Shown one piece after another: positions 1 to 6,468 of a stretch of 11,298 nt of DNA. Below the pieces are notes generated by a model. The model was not told the DNA's origin. It ran no database searches and saw only the letters and a program-made list of their open reading frames with translations. Source of the DNA: Bacteroidota bacterium. Its GTDB lineage: Bacteria; Bacteroidota; Bacteroidia; Bacteroidales; Lentimicrobiaceae. How positions within the stretch are numbered: position 1 is the stretch's first letter; each line of letters opens with the position of its first letter. A program made the position numbers and the translations under genes. The stretch lies in NCBI GenBank assembly GCA_023428585.1, contig JAEYXG010000371.1, positions 1-11,298 on the forward strand, given 5' to 3'.

Positions 1-48
1 CTTGCCTGACAGTTTTTCAATGAAGGCCGGATTCTCCTTCTGCACCTA
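1..48 (-). pseudogene. In-frame continuation of the SDR after the TAG stop
   Basis: Read on the minus strand, the codon at 48-46 is TAG. The next fifteen codons, to the window edge, stay open in the same frame and read VQKENPAFIEKLSGK. This looks like the ordinary C-terminal part of the SDR, following the GPFPNP segment. A single base change (CAG or GAG to TAG) would explain it. The choices are a recent nonsense mutation, a sequencing error or amber readthrough; the sequence alone does not decide. Confidence 0.7.
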
Positions 49-672
49 GGGATTAGGGAAAGGTCCCGGTGCAATGGCATTGACCTGGATGTTATGAGGC
101 CCCAGCAATACGGCGAAATAGCGGGTAAGCTGATTCATGGCGGCCTTGGCGGCACCATAATGCGGCGGGTTGGTGTATTTCTCACAGTCGTCGCCGTGGT
201 AGAGTGCCTTGAAATCAGGACTAACGATGCCATACATGGATGATATGTTGATGATTTTGCCCGATTTCTGTTTCTTCATAAAGGGGATTACCGCTTTGGT
301 CATCTTGTGCACTGAGCCTACCACCCCCTCGAGTGTATAGCTCCAGTCGTCATCAGCCATATTCTCCTGGGAGTTTCCGCGGGAGGCATGGGCATTGTTT
401 ACAAGGATGTCAACGGCAGCGAAATGAGCAAGGATATCGGTGAAGAATCGTTTGATGCTCTCGGAATCAGTTACATCAATTTCCCTGAAATGCAATGATT
501 CACGTTCTTCTGCTGTGAATGTGGCAATGTACCGGTTGACCGATCTGCCTGCGACTATGACTGTAGCATTGCTGGCAAGGAGGGCCCGGACCATGCCGCT
601 GCCAAGATGTCCGTATCCTCCGGTAACGATGGCGACTTTGCCCTGTAAATCGAATAGTTTATTCATGTTCAT
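46..672 (-). CDS. Short-chain dehydrogenase/reductase (SDR), stopped early by an in-frame TAG
   Basis: This is a classical SDR, an NAD(P)-dependent oxidoreductase expected to act on a sugar or sugar precursor in the cytoplasm. Visible motifs are the cofactor glycine motif TGGYGHLG (residues 17-24), NNAH (92-95, the NNAG position), the catalytic Ser in INISSMYG (about 144), and Tyr172/Lys176 in YGAAK. The APGPF segment near residue 201 is the usual post-catalytic PG motif. Classical SDRs are about 250 residues; this frame ends at 208. The sequence beyond the stop continues in the same frame with plausible family sequence, so the gene is probably broken, misread or read through. The ATG at 670-672 overlaps the TGA of the upstream aldo/keto reductase (ATGA), which implies translational coupling; an alternative ATG lies two codons in. 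The long segment between Ser144 and Tyr172 resembles SDRs I associate with nonulosonic-acid loci (PtmA-like), but the substrate is inference. Confidence 0.85.
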   Translation of the reverse strand: MNMNKLFDLQGKVAIVTGGYGHLGSGMVRALLASNATVIVAGRSVNRYIATFTAEERESLHFREIDVTDSESIKRFFTDILAHFAAVDILVNNAHASRGNSQENMADDDWSYTLEGVVGSVHKMTKAVIPFMKKQKSGKIINISSMYGIVSPDFKALYHGDDCEKYTNPPHYGAAKAAMNQLTRYFAVLLGPHNIQVNAIAPGPFPNP

Positions 673-1526
673 GATGGCCAGGTAGATGGGGTTAATATTT
701 CATCACTGATTTGCTGATTCAAAGGAGGCAGGTAACCGGCTGATTCAGGCATTTTTAAATTATTGACCAGCTGATTGAGGGTATTCACACCAAAGATAAC
801 CTTATCAATAAAAGGTTGTTGCAGGCAATAATGAAGCAGCATTGCCGGCAAGGCATCTCCAAAGGATTGAAGATGAATAATCATGGGTTTTACTGCATTG
901 AAAAAAGAGGGCAGTTTTGAAGGATCCGTAAAAAAGAGCCCCCGCAGGAAAGGAGATCGCGTATGTATTTCGCATCCCGCTGATCGCAATGCGGAGAGAC
1001 GGGCAACAAAGCGGTGGTCGAAGTAATTGAAGGGTACCTGTACCAGATCAGGCAAATAGCCGGTATCAAGCACGGCATCAGCCTCTTCAGTGGTGTTGAA
1101 TGAGAAACCAGTCTTTTGAATAATCTTGTCATGCTTCAATTTCATAAGCGTATCCCAAGAGGCAGGATGACTAATTATACTGAGGGGCCGATGGGCAAGT
1201 AATCCATAAAGGCTGTTCACGTTCAGGCGTTTCAGCGACTGACTGACCTGAGCTTCAATGGTTAGATTACCATCAGGGGGCAAGAACTTTGACACCACCT
1301 TGAAGTTGTTCACACCGGCATTGCCCAGCACCTCTTCACTCTTGCCATAGCCATAGGCCGTATCGAGCAGGTCAATACCCGCAGTATGTGCAAATTGCAG
1401 CAATCGGGTAACCTCCTCGGGAGGGGTGATTCCTTCACGATTGCTGATTCCATAAGCCAGTCCGAACTGCACAGTGCCAAGTCCTACTTTTCGTATCAGA
1501 GAATTACTTTGTGGCAATGAGTTCAT
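669..1526 (-). CDS. Aldo/keto reductase family oxidoreductase
   Basis: This is a 285-residue NAD(P)H-dependent oxidoreductase of the aldo/keto reductase superfamily, a cytoplasmic TIM barrel. The opening strand GLGTVQFGLAYG (15-26) is typical. The catalytic tetrad is visible as Asp55 and Tyr60 (DTAYGYG), Lys80 (VVSK) and His112 (LLAHR). The C-terminal IFGVNTLNQLVNNL (244-257) matches the usual cofactor-binding region. The reading frame stays open upstream to 1685, but that extension lies inside pseC; the ATG at 1526-1524, 16 bases after the pseC stop, gives the family-like N-terminus and is chosen. There is no obvious Shine-Dalgarno sequence. It sits between pseC and the SDR in one operon, so it probably reduces a sugar intermediate of the same glycan pathway. 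AKR genes occur in nonulosonic-acid clusters, but it is not one of the six canonical Pse enzymes, and its substrate is unknown. Confidence 0.88.
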   Translation of the reverse strand: MNSLPQSNSLIRKVGLGTVQFGLAYGISNREGITPPEEVTRLLQFAHTAGIDLLDTAYGYGKSEEVLGNAGVNNFKVVSKFLPPDGNLTIEAQVSQSLKRLNVNSLYGLLAHRPLSIISHPASWDTLMKLKHDKIIQKTGFSFNTTEEADAVLDTGYLPDLVQVPFNYFDHRFVARLSALRSAGCEIHTRSPFLRGLFFTDPSKLPSFFNAVKPMIIHLQSFGDALPAMLLHYCLQQPFIDKVIFGVNTLNQLVNNLKMPESAGYLPPLNQQISDEILTPSTWPS

Positions 1527-1542
1527 AGGAGCATGCGATTCT

Positions 1543-2805
1543 TTAAATATTTTTATGATAGAACTGATCAATGGTATCAATAACGTACTGTTGCTGATCG
1601 GCAGTGAGCGTGGGGTACATAGGGAGGCTGATGCAATGCCTGTAATACTTCTCGGCAAATGGCAGGTCGCCCTCCTTCCACCCAAATTGGCGGTAATAGG
1701 GCATCAGGTGTGCCGGGATATAATGTATCTGAGCAAGGATGTGGTTCTCACGCAGATATTTGAATAAGCCCAGACGGTTTGATGTTTCAACCACATACAG
1801 GTGGTAGGCATGGCCGTCAACAACGCCCGACTGACCAATGATATACGGTTTATTCATAAAGGCCTGATTATAAACAGCTGCAATGGCTCTTCTTTTGGCC
1901 AGGCCTTCATCGGCCCGTTGGAGCTGACTGCTGCCCAAGGCTGCCTGGAAATCAGTGATGCGGTAGTTGAAGCCAAGCTGCTGCATTTCCATATACCAGG
2001 CAGGGTAATCAGTTACCCTATTACTGTACCCGGCTTCCGGTTCCCGGTTGCCGGACTCTGCAACGGTTCGTGAAAGCTGCTGTTCAATGCCTTCAGCAAA
2101 TTCCAGGCTATTGGTGTACATGTCATCGCCTTTGGTAATGCCATGCGAACGAAGCCGGTTAAGCTCTTTGTAAAGCTCCAGATTGTTGGTGGTGACCATT
2201 CCGCCCTCGCCACAGGCAATATGTTTGACTGGATGGAAGGAGAAGATGGCAAGTTCGGCATAGTCTCCATTACCGCAAAGGTGCTTTTGGCCTTGAGAAT
2301 CGGTAAAAAATCCACCGGGAGCATGGCAGGCATCTTCAATAATCCATAGGCCATATTCATCGGCTAGAGAGCGGAAAGCTTCCAGGTTCACGGCATTGCC
2401 GGCAAAATCAACCGGTATAATACCTTTATAGGTCCCCTTGGGTGAAGCTTCCAGTAATTTCCTGACAGCATTGATGTCAAGCAGATATGTTTCGGGATCT
2501 ATATCGGCGAAGACGACCTCACCACCACAAAACCTGACACAATTGGCGGAGGCCACAAAAGTGATGGGTGTGGTGATTACCTTATCACCCGGTTTTACAT
2601 TCATTGCCAGGGCGCTGATATGCAGGGCAGCGGTACCGTTGGAGACGGCCACCGCATATTTGCAGCCAATATAGCGGGCAAAGTTCTCCTCAAATTCTTT
2701 AATTCTGGGACCTTGGGTTAGGTAGTCGGATTGCAGCGTTTCAACTACAGCCCGGATGTCGTCGTCAGTGATATGCTGACGACCGTAAGGAATGGGCTTC
2801 TGCAT
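1543..2805 (-). CDS. pseC: UDP-4-amino-4,6-dideoxy-N-acetyl-beta-L-altrosamine transaminase (PseC)
   Basis: This is a PLP-dependent sugar aminotransferase of the DegT/DnrJ/EryC1/StrS family. PseC transfers an amino group, usually from glutamate, to C4 of the 4-keto sugar made by PseB, the second step to CMP-pseudaminic acid. Motifs seen are SNGTAALHISALA (55-67, phosphate binding), IIEDACHAPGG (155-165, with Asp158 and His161 near the PLP ring), SFHPVKHIACGEGG with Schiff-base Lys194, and LGFNYRITDFQAALG (277-291). The protein has 420 residues, longer than the usual roughly 380-390. The excess sits near residues 241-266, just before the WYMEMQ segment, and is encoded partly by 7-bp repeats. 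The start codon overlaps the pseB stop (TGATG), so the two are translationally coupled. Assignment as PseC rests on the pseB neighbour and family motifs; LegC- or PglE-like specificity is less likely. Confidence 0.88.
   Translation of the reverse strand: MQKPIPYGRQHITDDDIRAVVETLQSDYLTQGPRIKEFEENFARYIGCKYAVAVSNGTAALHISALAMNVKPGDKVITTPITFVASANCVRFCGGEVVFADIDPETYLLDINAVRKLLEASPKGTYKGIIPVDFAGNAVNLEAFRSLADEYGLWIIEDACHAPGGFFTDSQGQKHLCGNGDYAELAIFSFHPVKHIACGEGGMVTTNNLELYKELNRLRSHGITKGDDMYTNSLEFAEGIEQQLSRTVAESGNREPEAGYSNRVTDYPAWYMEMQQLGFNYRITDFQAALGSSQLQRADEGLAKRRAIAAVYNQAFMNKPYIIGQSGVVDGHAYHLYVVETSNRLGLFKYLRENHILAQIHYIPAHLMPYYRQFGWKEGDLPFAEKYYRHCISLPMYPTLTADQQQYVIDTIDQFYHKNI
2003..2018. repeat. Short perfect inverted repeat beside the heptamer array
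   Basis: GGGTAA (2003-2008) and TTACCC (2013-2018) form a perfect 6-bp stem with a TCAG loop. It lies 11 bases from the CCGG heptamers, at the other side of the same pseC insert. It may be part of the inserted sequence or may be chance. Confidence 0.45.
2030..2057 (+). repeat. Four tandem CCGG-headed 7-bp units inside pseC
   Basis: CCGG recurs exactly every 7 bases at 2030, 2037, 2044 and 2051. The units are CCGGCTT, CCGGTTC, CCGGTTG and CCGGACT. On the coding strand this translates within residues 250-259 (ESGNREPEAG), in the region where pseC is longer than its family. Similar heptamer repeats are scattered in some Bacteroidota genomes (my recollection, not checked here). Confidence 0.8.
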
Positions 2806-3818
2806 CAGACTATAGGTTTAAAGTCGGGATCCACGAATTCTTTTATCAGTGCCTGCATCTCAGCAACATCAACCCATTGAGTGTTGGTTCCCGAGTTGTA
2901 TTTGAAGCCCACGGGTACCGGTTTGGCATTGAAGTGGTTCAGGTATTTCTCCTTATTGGCATCAGTAGGCAGGATGGCATAATACTTGTCAAACTCAACA
3001 GTGTTATACGAATCGCTTTCGGTGATCATTTCCTCATGTAGCTTTTCGCCTGCGCGGATGCCAATATCGGTGAGTTCGGCATTGGGGGCAATGGCCCTTG
3101 CCACCGTTTCGATTTTATAGGATGGGATTTTAGGGACAAAAAGTTCACCCCCGATAGCGTGTTCAATTGCCCAGAGCACCATTTCCACTCCATCCTCAAG
3201 AGATATATTGAAACGAGTCATTTCACGATGGGTAATGGGCAGAGGCCCACCCTGACGGGCCAGTTTCATAAAGAATGGAATGACAGAACCACGGGAGCCC
3301 ATCACATTTCCGTACCTTACAACAGAGAAGCGGAGATCACGGGAGCCCTTGATATTATTGGCGGCAATGAACAACTTGTCGGATACCAGCTTGGTGGCCC
3401 CATACAGATTGATTGGAGCGGCAGCCTTATCAGTGGAAAGAGCTACAACAACCCGCACATTGGAAGTAAGTGCTGCATCAATCACATTTTGAGCCCCGCC
3501 GATATTGGTCTTGATAAATTCATCGGGATTATATTCGGCTGCGGGTACCTGTTTCAGTGCTGCAGCATGGATTATAACATCTATTCCTTCCATTGCCCGG
3601 CGGAGCCTTGCATTATCGCGCACATCACCTATGAAAAACCTTACCTGCGGATATTTGTGATGCGGATATAGCTGTGCCATCTCAAACTGCTTGAGTTCAT
3701 CCCTGGAAAAGATCACAAGCCGTTTTACATCAGGATAGCGTTTTAGGATGGTTTCAACGAATTTCTTGCCAAATGAGCCGGTACCACCGGTTATAAGGAT
3801 GGATTTATAATTCAGCAT
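2805..3818 (-). CDS. pseB: UDP-N-acetylglucosamine 4,6-dehydratase, inverting (PseB/FlaA1 type)
   Basis: This soluble extended SDR converts UDP-GlcNAc to UDP-2-acetamido-2,6-dideoxy-beta-L-arabino-hex-4-ulose, removing water and inverting C5. It is the first step of pseudaminic acid synthesis. Seen are the cofactor motif GGTGSFG (11-17), HAAALKQVP (84-92), the catalytic STDK (128-131) and Tyr139/Lys143 in LYGATK, then RFSVVRYGNVMGSRGSVIP (163-181). The 337-residue length fits the family (about 330-340). The frame can be extended to an ATG at 3887, but that would run through a hairpin terminator and add unrelated residues. The ATG at 3818-3816 gives the standard MLNYKSILITGGTG start. A TAnnTTTG element lies just upstream. 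The stop overlaps the pseC start. It differs from the two large dehydratases in this window in keeping Tyr in the YxxxK pair and in lacking membrane segments. Confidence 0.92.
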   Translation of the reverse strand: MLNYKSILITGGTGSFGKKFVETILKRYPDVKRLVIFSRDELKQFEMAQLYPHHKYPQVRFFIGDVRDNARLRRAMEGIDVIIHAAALKQVPAAEYNPDEFIKTNIGGAQNVIDAALTSNVRVVVALSTDKAAAPINLYGATKLVSDKLFIAANNIKGSRDLRFSVVRYGNVMGSRGSVIPFFMKLARQGGPLPITHREMTRFNISLEDGVEMVLWAIEHAIGGELFVPKIPSYKIETVARAIAPNAELTDIGIRAGEKLHEEMITESDSYNTVEFDKYYAILPTDANKEKYLNHFNAKPVPVGFKYNSGTNTQWVDVAEMQALIKEFVDPDFKPIV

Positions 3819-3841
3819 AATGGTGTATTTATTACAGGTAA

Positions 3842-3849
3842 CAAAAGTA
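3842..3849 (-). promoter_or_regulatory. Candidate Bacteroidetes -7 element for the pseB operon
   Basis: The minus strand reads TACTTTTG, a full match to TAnnTTTG. It lies 23 bases before the pseB start and immediately after the terminator hairpin. No clear TTTG at -33 was found; that position would fall within the terminator stem. The call rests on motif and position only. Confidence 0.4.
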
Positions 3850-3852
3850 AAT

Positions 3853-3881
3853 AAAAAAAGGAGCCCATAGGCCCCTTTTTT
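3853..3881 (-). terminator. Rho-independent terminator, probably for the secreted beta-helix gene
   Basis: A GC stem (GGAGCC at 3860-3865 against GGCCCC at 3870-3875) closes on a CATA loop and is flanked by A7 (3853-3859) and T6 (3876-3881). The one mismatch, A3862 with C3873, becomes a U-G wobble in minus-strand RNA, so the hairpin is complete for leftward transcription and is followed by a U tract. It could also work weakly in the other direction. It isolates the pse operon from the upstream secreted-protein gene. Confidence 0.75.
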
Positions 3882-3926
3882 GATCAATGCATTGTTGATC
3901 CTTATAGGCAGTGCAATGCATCACTG
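3882..3926. repeat. Two adjacent inverted repeats carrying the same CAATGCAT core
   Basis: GATCAA (3882-3887) pairs with TTGATC (3895-3900), and CAGTG (3909-3913) pairs with CACTG (3922-3926). Both enclose or overlap the octamer CAATGCAT (3885-3892 and 3914-3921), whose ATGCAT core is self-complementary. They lie in the 3' untranslated part of the beta-helix gene transcript, just before the terminator. Function is unknown. Confidence 0.45.
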
Positions 3927-3949
3927 ATGCGATTGCCCTGCTTTAAGTG

Positions 3950-6130
3950 CTATTTTATTATAAGGCGTGTGCCAAAGGTTTGGTTTGCCGTATAAATCTT
4001 AACCAGGTAGTAGCCGGTTGGCATATCATCAACCGAGATATGCGAAGCGGGATTAACCACTGATTTTATAAGGTTTCCCTGAAGGGTCATGAATTCAATC
4101 TTCTCGATTCCCGTTCCCATAAGGTTAATATAGGATGAAGCCGGATTTGGATAGATACGGAAAGCTGATGCTTCAATGGGGCTGATGCCTGTTACCAATC
4201 CAACCTGTATTTCAATGTCGGCGCCATTGACAGTGGCAGTTCCAACAACAGTGTCGTTGAATTCAGCAGTTACTGAATATGGGTATTCGCCATCTTCCAG
4301 ATCAATGGTGGCCATGCCTGCGGCATCAGTAAGGAGGGTGGTGTCGGCAATGGCTATGGTTGCTCCTTCTATGGGCTGGTCGTCACTTGTGACCATGAAA
4401 GTTACAGTGTATTCAAAAACAGGAATAATGGCTGTCATTACCACCTCTTCGGTTACAGGAGCATCAACAACCGTTACGGTTCCTGAAGCAGGTTCATAAC
4501 CTTCCTTGGTCACGGTGTAATCATAAGTTCCGGGTAAGATACCAATTGTGGCAACACCTGCTGCATTGGTTGTGATTTCGAAACCGCCCACATTGATGGA
4601 TGCACCGGCTATTGGCAAGGTGCCATCGGTAACATTGAACGTCAGGGTGTAAACGGCATCATAAAGAATAACAGGAACGGTAAGGGGTGTACCGGCGAGG
4701 TTGAAAGTGGAGGAAGTGCTTGAATAGCCTTCAAGTGAAGCTTCAAAGTCCCACTCACCCTGCATCATCATTATGGAGGCAACACCCTCGGCATCCGTTA
4801 CCAGGGGAGTATCCATGCCTTCAATCTGGATGGTTACGTTTGATAATGGATTGGAGAGCATATCAGTTACCGTGAAAGTCACGGTTTGTGATGCAGGCAT
4901 ATAATTTACCACACCGAGTGTTGAAATATCGGGCTGGTGCACTATAACCTGTTCAATGGAAGCAGCATCCTGAACAGCGACATTCCAGAAGTTGCCCATG
5001 GCATATTGCTCCAATGGACCATTGTTATAGAGATCATAAAGGATGCCGTTGTTGCCGTTATCGGCAAAGATATTAAGTCCGGGGTTGTAGTTGCCAGGAT
5101 CATTGTTACCCATGTTTATTACCGGGTAACCAATGATGGTAATACCCCAGAGATGGCCAGAGATATTGTTGCCTGTAACAGTAGCGTGCTGGTAAGCCGA
5201 TGAAGAGGAGGCTGTGAAGTTGATGCCAGAACCGCCGAGGTCGGGATTGCCCTGGATATTGTTGTCAGTTAAGGTGTTATAACGAATCCATGCATTCATG
5301 CCGCTTCCGGTTACAGTAATACCATAGCGGTTGCTGATCACAACATTGGAATCAATAACCACATCACCCGGAACGCTCAACAGTGAAGAATAGGCGATAC
5401 CCCCTGAGTTGGTAAAGCCATTGCCTATAACCGTATTGCCTATTATATAGGAAGTGCCACCCTCACCGGAAGGGCCCAGGTTGATTTGGGGCCGGTTTGA
5501 GTTCTCGGTAGTATTGCCGAAGAGGTAGTTATTACGGAAAATGATTGGACTGGAGACGTTGGAACCGGAGGCGATGGCGCCGCGCTGGTTTGAAATGAAG
5601 CTACAGTTGACAACCTCAGCAGGGCCAATGATGTCGAGAACGGCAGCCGAAGCCATCGAACCGGAGGTGGTGCCTGATTTGTAATAATTGTGACGGAAGG
5701 TGCTGCCTTCAACATAGATAGTTCCTCCACTGTTGAATTTCAACCCCCCTCCATACTCAATAACAGCATTGCGGATAAAGGTCTCGTGGCCTTCATAGAA
5801 GCGGAATCCTCTCCATTTGCTGGTTGAAAGTGAATCAAGTGCCGTAAACAGAACCTGTTGTGGAGGATCAATGGTCAACTTGCCGTAGGAATAGATATAC
5901 GACAGATCGTGAAGCACGATTGTGCTGTTCTGAAGAATCTCCAGCGTATCTCCTGCCGTTAGGGTAATATTGCCGTTGATCTCATAGTGATCACCATTGA
6001 CAAATACCACGCCGGCTGAATTATTGACCAGGCTGTCGAGGTCCCATCTTACCCCCGTGCCAGGGGTAACGAATTGCGCTTGTACGAAGAAAGCTGCCGT
6101 TACAAGCATAATGGTAAAGAAATGTTTCAT
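3950..6130 (-). CDS. Secreted beta-helix protein with T9SS C-terminal sorting domain
   Basis: This is a 726-residue exported protein. Residues 1-19 form a signal peptide (hydrophobic core TIMLVTAAFFVQA, AxA-type site). Residues about 60-385 have the short, Asn/Gly-rich strand-and-turn pattern of a right-handed parallel beta-helix (for example NNYLFGNTT, GNTVIGNGFT, GNNISGHLWGI). Three beta-sandwich repeats follow at about 414-490, 493-570 and 575-645. Each has the pattern 'VTF-VT...P(I/L)xxAxIxI...TDAxGxAxI...GxYxYxV', like carboxypeptidase-regulatory or PEGA-type domains. Residues 653-726 are a type A sorting tail (FRIYPNPASSYINL, LxGxxI..., MPTGYYLVKI, RLIIK), which directs passage through the outer membrane by T9SS and usually anchoring to surface lipopolysaccharide. 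Catalytic residues were not recognised, so glycan binding, adhesion or a lyase/epimerase-like role are all open. It is monocistronic and separated from pseB by a terminator. Confidence 0.9.
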   Translation of the reverse strand: MKHFFTIMLVTAAFFVQAQFVTPGTGVRWDLDSLVNNSAGVVFVNGDHYEINGNITLTAGDTLEILQNSTIVLHDLSYIYSYGKLTIDPPQQVLFTALDSLSTSKWRGFRFYEGHETFIRNAVIEYGGGLKFNSGGTIYVEGSTFRHNYYKSGTTSGSMASAAVLDIIGPAEVVNCSFISNQRGAIASGSNVSSPIIFRNNYLFGNTTENSNRPQINLGPSGEGGTSYIIGNTVIGNGFTNSGGIAYSSLLSVPGDVVIDSNVVISNRYGITVTGSGMNAWIRYNTLTDNNIQGNPDLGGSGINFTASSSSAYQHATVTGNNISGHLWGITIIGYPVINMGNNDPGNYNPGLNIFADNGNNGILYDLYNNGPLEQYAMGNFWNVAVQDAASIEQVIVHQPDISTLGVVNYMPASQTVTFTVTDMLSNPLSNVTIQIEGMDTPLVTDAEGVASIMMMQGEWDFEASLEGYSSTSSTFNLAGTPLTVPVILYDAVYTLTFNVTDGTLPIAGASINVGGFEITTNAAGVATIGILPGTYDYTVTKEGYEPASGTVTVVDAPVTEEVVMTAIIPVFEYTVTFMVTSDDQPIEGATIAIADTTLLTDAAGMATIDLEDGEYPYSVTAEFNDTVVGTATVNGADIEIQVGLVTGISPIEASAFRIYPNPASSYINLMGTGIEKIEFMTLQGNLIKSVVNPASHISVDDMPTGYYLVKIYTANQTFGTRLIIK

Positions 6131-6285
6131 GATAATATGGAAATTTAGTTTATGAATTACGTTACAAGATTAGTTTGGGCACAAGGTGCCTGCATTAAAT
6201 GTTGTAGATTATAAAAAGATTTAATGAGTTATAATGAGTAAAAAAGAAATATTAGTTTAACAAGAAAAAGCATTATCCCGGACCA

Positions 6286-6293
6286 CAAAGATA
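6286..6293 (-). promoter_or_regulatory. Candidate -7 element for the secreted beta-helix gene
   Basis: The minus strand reads TATCTTTG, a perfect TAnnTTTG. Transcription starting a few bases downstream would give a leader of about 150 nt before the ATG at 6130. A clear -33 TTTG was not found at the usual distance. A weaker match (TAATCTTG, 6172-6165) lies closer to the gene. Confidence 0.38.
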
Positions 6294-6355
6294 CAAAACA
6301 TTTTGGTTAAAAACAGGTAAGAAAAAGACGACAAAAAAGGGGGGGTCAGGACAAA

Positions 6356-6394
6356 CGTACGGTTTGAGTTATCCAGCGTACGGTTTGAGTTATC
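6356..6394 (+). repeat. Tandem 18-bp direct repeat with 21-bp period, operator-like
   Basis: CGTACGGTTTGAGTTATC occurs exactly at 6356-6373 and again at 6377-6394, separated by CAG. A third CGTA begins in phase at 6398, but the match then fades. Each copy starts with the palindrome CGTACG. A 21-bp period places the copies on the same DNA face. The second copy supplies the TTTG of the candidate rightward promoter, so a protein bound here would be well placed to control it. Confidence 0.8.
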
Positions 6395-6413
6395 AATCGT
6401 AAGTATCAATTTG
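6384..6413 (+). promoter_or_regulatory. Candidate promoter of the rightward operon
   Basis: TTTG at 6384-6387 (-33 like) and TCAATTTG at 6406-6413 (one mismatch to TAnnTTTG) are 18 bases apart, close to the spacing known for Bacteroidetes promoters. Transcription would start near 6420, about 50 bases before the first ATG of the small gene. The -33 part lies inside the second 18-bp repeat. Confidence 0.45.
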
Positions 6414-6468
6414 AAAAAACCGAGTTAAATTTACAGACACCGGTAAGTATAATTTTAACCAAATTAAT

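Larger units (their letters stand above)
6131..6468. other. Divergent intergenic regulatory region
   Basis: This 338-bp A/T-rich stretch separates two head-to-head transcription units and contains no supportable gene. It holds a leftward TAnnTTTG element (6286-6293), a pair of TAATGAGT direct repeats spaced 10 bp (6222-6229, 6232-6239), an A6-G7 homopolymer run (6333-6345), the 21-bp-period repeat (6356-6394) and a possible rightward promoter (6384-6413). Confidence 0.7.

Noticed and set aside
1527..1685. N-terminal extension of the aldo/keto reductase frame to an ATG at 1685
   Set aside because: It lies wholly inside the 3' end of pseC, encodes residues without family character, and a good family-like start exists at 1526.
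3159..3671. Long plus-strand open frame opposite pseB (170 codons)
   Set aside because: Antisense to a well-supported gene, no recognisable domain, and explained by codon bias of the real gene.
3819..3887. N-terminal extension of pseB to an ATG at 3887
   Set aside because: It would run through the terminator hairpin and adds residues absent from the family; the ATG at 3818 gives the standard start.
6222..6239. TAATGAGT direct repeats spaced 10 bp
   Set aside because: Short and A/T-rich; noted in the intergenic entry but too weak to stand as a regulatory site.
6356..6394. Possible CRISPR array at the 18-bp repeats
   Set aside because: Only two copies, 3-bp spacer and no cas genes; this is a tandem repeat, not a CRISPR.
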